DNA from: Pseudomonadota bacterium
GTDB taxonomy: Bacteria > Desulfobacterota > Desulfobacteria > Desulfobacterales > Desulfobacteraceae
Direction of reading: 5' to 3'
Assembly: GCA_018816605.1 (NCBI GenBank)
Contig: JAHIVS010000542.1
Location: 1-13,965 of the forward strand
DNA: 13,965 bases
Below are positions 13,034 through 13,965 of the stretch, in pieces; position 1 is the first letter of the stretch, and the number at the start of each line of letters is the position of its first letter. The notes beneath the pieces are model-generated. The model was given only the letters and a program-made list of their open reading frames with translations. It had not been told where the DNA came from and made no database searches. The position numbers and the translations under genes are program-made.

Positions 13034-13965
13034 ATGACGGATCGGATAATCTTAAACGGAGAGAATTTCCAATTGGAAGACCTGGTAAGTATTGCCCGGC
13101 AGGGCGCGGGGGTTGCAATTTCCGTCGGATCGGAGGCACGGATAAAAAAGGCCAGGTTCCTTGTTGATAAATGGGTCCAGGAAGGGGTCCGCATATACGG
13201 GGTAACCACGGGTTTCGGCGCCCTGTCCAATGTGACCATCTCCCTTGAAGATACTAAAAAACTTCAGAAAAAAATTTTATTAAGCCATGCCGCCGGCATG
13301 GGGGATAACGCGGCAGACGATGTGGTCAGGGCCATGATGGCCCTTCGCATCAATGATTTTTGCAGGGGCAATTCCGGGTTGCGCCTGGAAACCATTGAAA
13401 AATTGGCCCAGGTGCTCAACACCGGGATTATCCCTGTGGTGCCGGAAAAAGGGTCTGTGGGGGCCAGCGGCGATCTGGTGCCCATGGCCCATTTGTCCCT
13501 GGTGCTCATCGGGGAGGGGGAAGCCTTTGTGGACGGTGTGCGCATGGCAGGGGCTGCGGCCCTTGCAAAAAAATCCATCCCGCCTTTGGAGCTTGCGGCA
13601 GGGGAGGGGCTTGCCCTGATCAATGGTACCCAGTTCATGATTGCCCTGGGGTGTCTTGCCCTTCATGATGCACTGAATTTGTGCAAGCACGCCGATATAG
13701 CCGCCAGCATGAGTCTTGAAACCCTCATGGGAACCAGGAGTGCCTTTGATCCCAGAATTCACAGGGCCCGTCCCCACATAGGACAGATGAAGGCTGCCCA
13801 GAACATGCTCAAGATAACGGAAAATTCAGACATCATTTCCTCCCATAAGGATTGCTCCCAGGTGCAGGATGCCTATACGTTAAGATGCTCTCCCCAGGTG
13901 CACGGGGCCTCATGGGATGCCTTTGCCTATGTGGAACGGGTGATCCGGGTGGAGATGAATTCCTC
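13034..13965 (+). CDS. hutH: Histidine ammonia-lyase HutH, 5' part (cut by right edge)
   Basis: HutH deaminates L-histidine to urocanate without an external cofactor, the first step of histidine catabolism. The frame is open from ATG 13034 to the window end, about 310 of the roughly 510 residues usual in the family. The catalytic MIO group should form from Ala144-Ser145-Gly146, within GSVGASGDLVPMAHLSLVL. Other family landmarks are YGVTTGFGAL with the active-site Tyr55, LSHAAGMG, RGNSGLR, LINGTQFM, the RPHIGQ segment and DAYTLRCSPQVHGA near the edge. The start lies 3 bp after hutC, with an AGGGG Shine-Dalgarno overlapping the hutC stop region. No damage is seen. It is probably controlled by HutC through the hutI-hutC intergenic region. 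Confidence 0.97.
   Translation, partial: MTDRIILNGENFQLEDLVSIARQGAGVAISVGSEARIKKARFLVDKWVQEGVRIYGVTTGFGALSNVTISLEDTKKLQKKILLSHAAGMGDNAADDVVRAMMALRINDFCRGNSGLRLETIEKLAQVLNTGIIPVVPEKGSVGASGDLVPMAHLSLVLIGEGEAFVDGVRMAGAAALAKKSIPPLELAAGEGLALINGTQFMIALGCLALHDALNLCKHADIAASMSLETLMGTRSAFDPRIHRARPHIGQMKAAQNMLKITENSDIISSHKDCSQVQDAYTLRCSPQVHGASWDAFAYVERVIRVEMNS

Noticed and set aside
13280..13777. 165-codon minus-strand open frame inside hutH
   Set aside because: It is a shadow of the conserved histidine ammonia-lyase sequence, which includes the MIO motif.

Overview
The window looks like a chromosomal segment of an anaerobic, probably sulfate-reducing, Desulfobacterota member (Desulfobacteraceae-like). 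This is an inference from the gene set: a membrane-anchored reductive-dehalogenase-like protein, a CooT-type nickel protein, an ExeA-type ATPase and histidine-utilisation (hut) genes. No rRNA or other taxonomic marker is present, so the placement is tentative. No tRNA, rRNA, CRISPR array, insertion sequence or attachment site was seen, and no intergenic gap exceeds 300 bases.

Layout. Positions 1-2072 (minus strand) hold a compact run of four genes: an ExeA-like AAA ATPase with a C-terminal membrane anchor, a small calcineurin-like phosphoesterase, a 63-residue CooT-family protein, and the start of an unidentified protein that runs off the left edge. Their spacings of 10 bp, 21 bp and an overlapping TAATG suggest co-transcription. 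Positions 2175-9371 (minus) are filled by one 2398-residue nonribosomal peptide synthetase (NRPS) with the order A-T-C-C-A-T-TE. A good sigma70-type promoter lies just upstream, with a perfect 6-3-6 inverted repeat overlapping its -10 box. Positions 9544-10908 (minus) encode a reductive-dehalogenase-like Fe-S protein with three N-terminal membrane helices in place of a Tat signal. It sits 15 bp downstream of hutI (10924-12195, minus). From 12311 on the plus strand, hutC (GntR repressor) and hutH (histidine ammonia-lyase, cut by the right edge) form a divergent hut operon. The hutI-hutC intergenic region carries two overlapping inverted repeats that fit a HutC operator.

How the genes may work together. 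HutH and HutI are the first and third enzymes of histidine catabolism. HutC probably represses both divergent units until urocanate accumulates. The dehalogenase-like gene appears to be transcribed with hutI, which is unusual. The NRPS is self-contained for a two-residue product: two adenylation domains, two carriers and a releasing thioesterase. However, it has two consecutive condensation domains, and its thioesterase has Cys where the nucleophilic Ser is usual. No phosphopantetheinyl transferase, MbtH, transporter or tailoring enzyme is seen beside it. The NRPS, its operator-bearing promoter and the adjacent dehalogenase-like gene are the most interesting part of the window.
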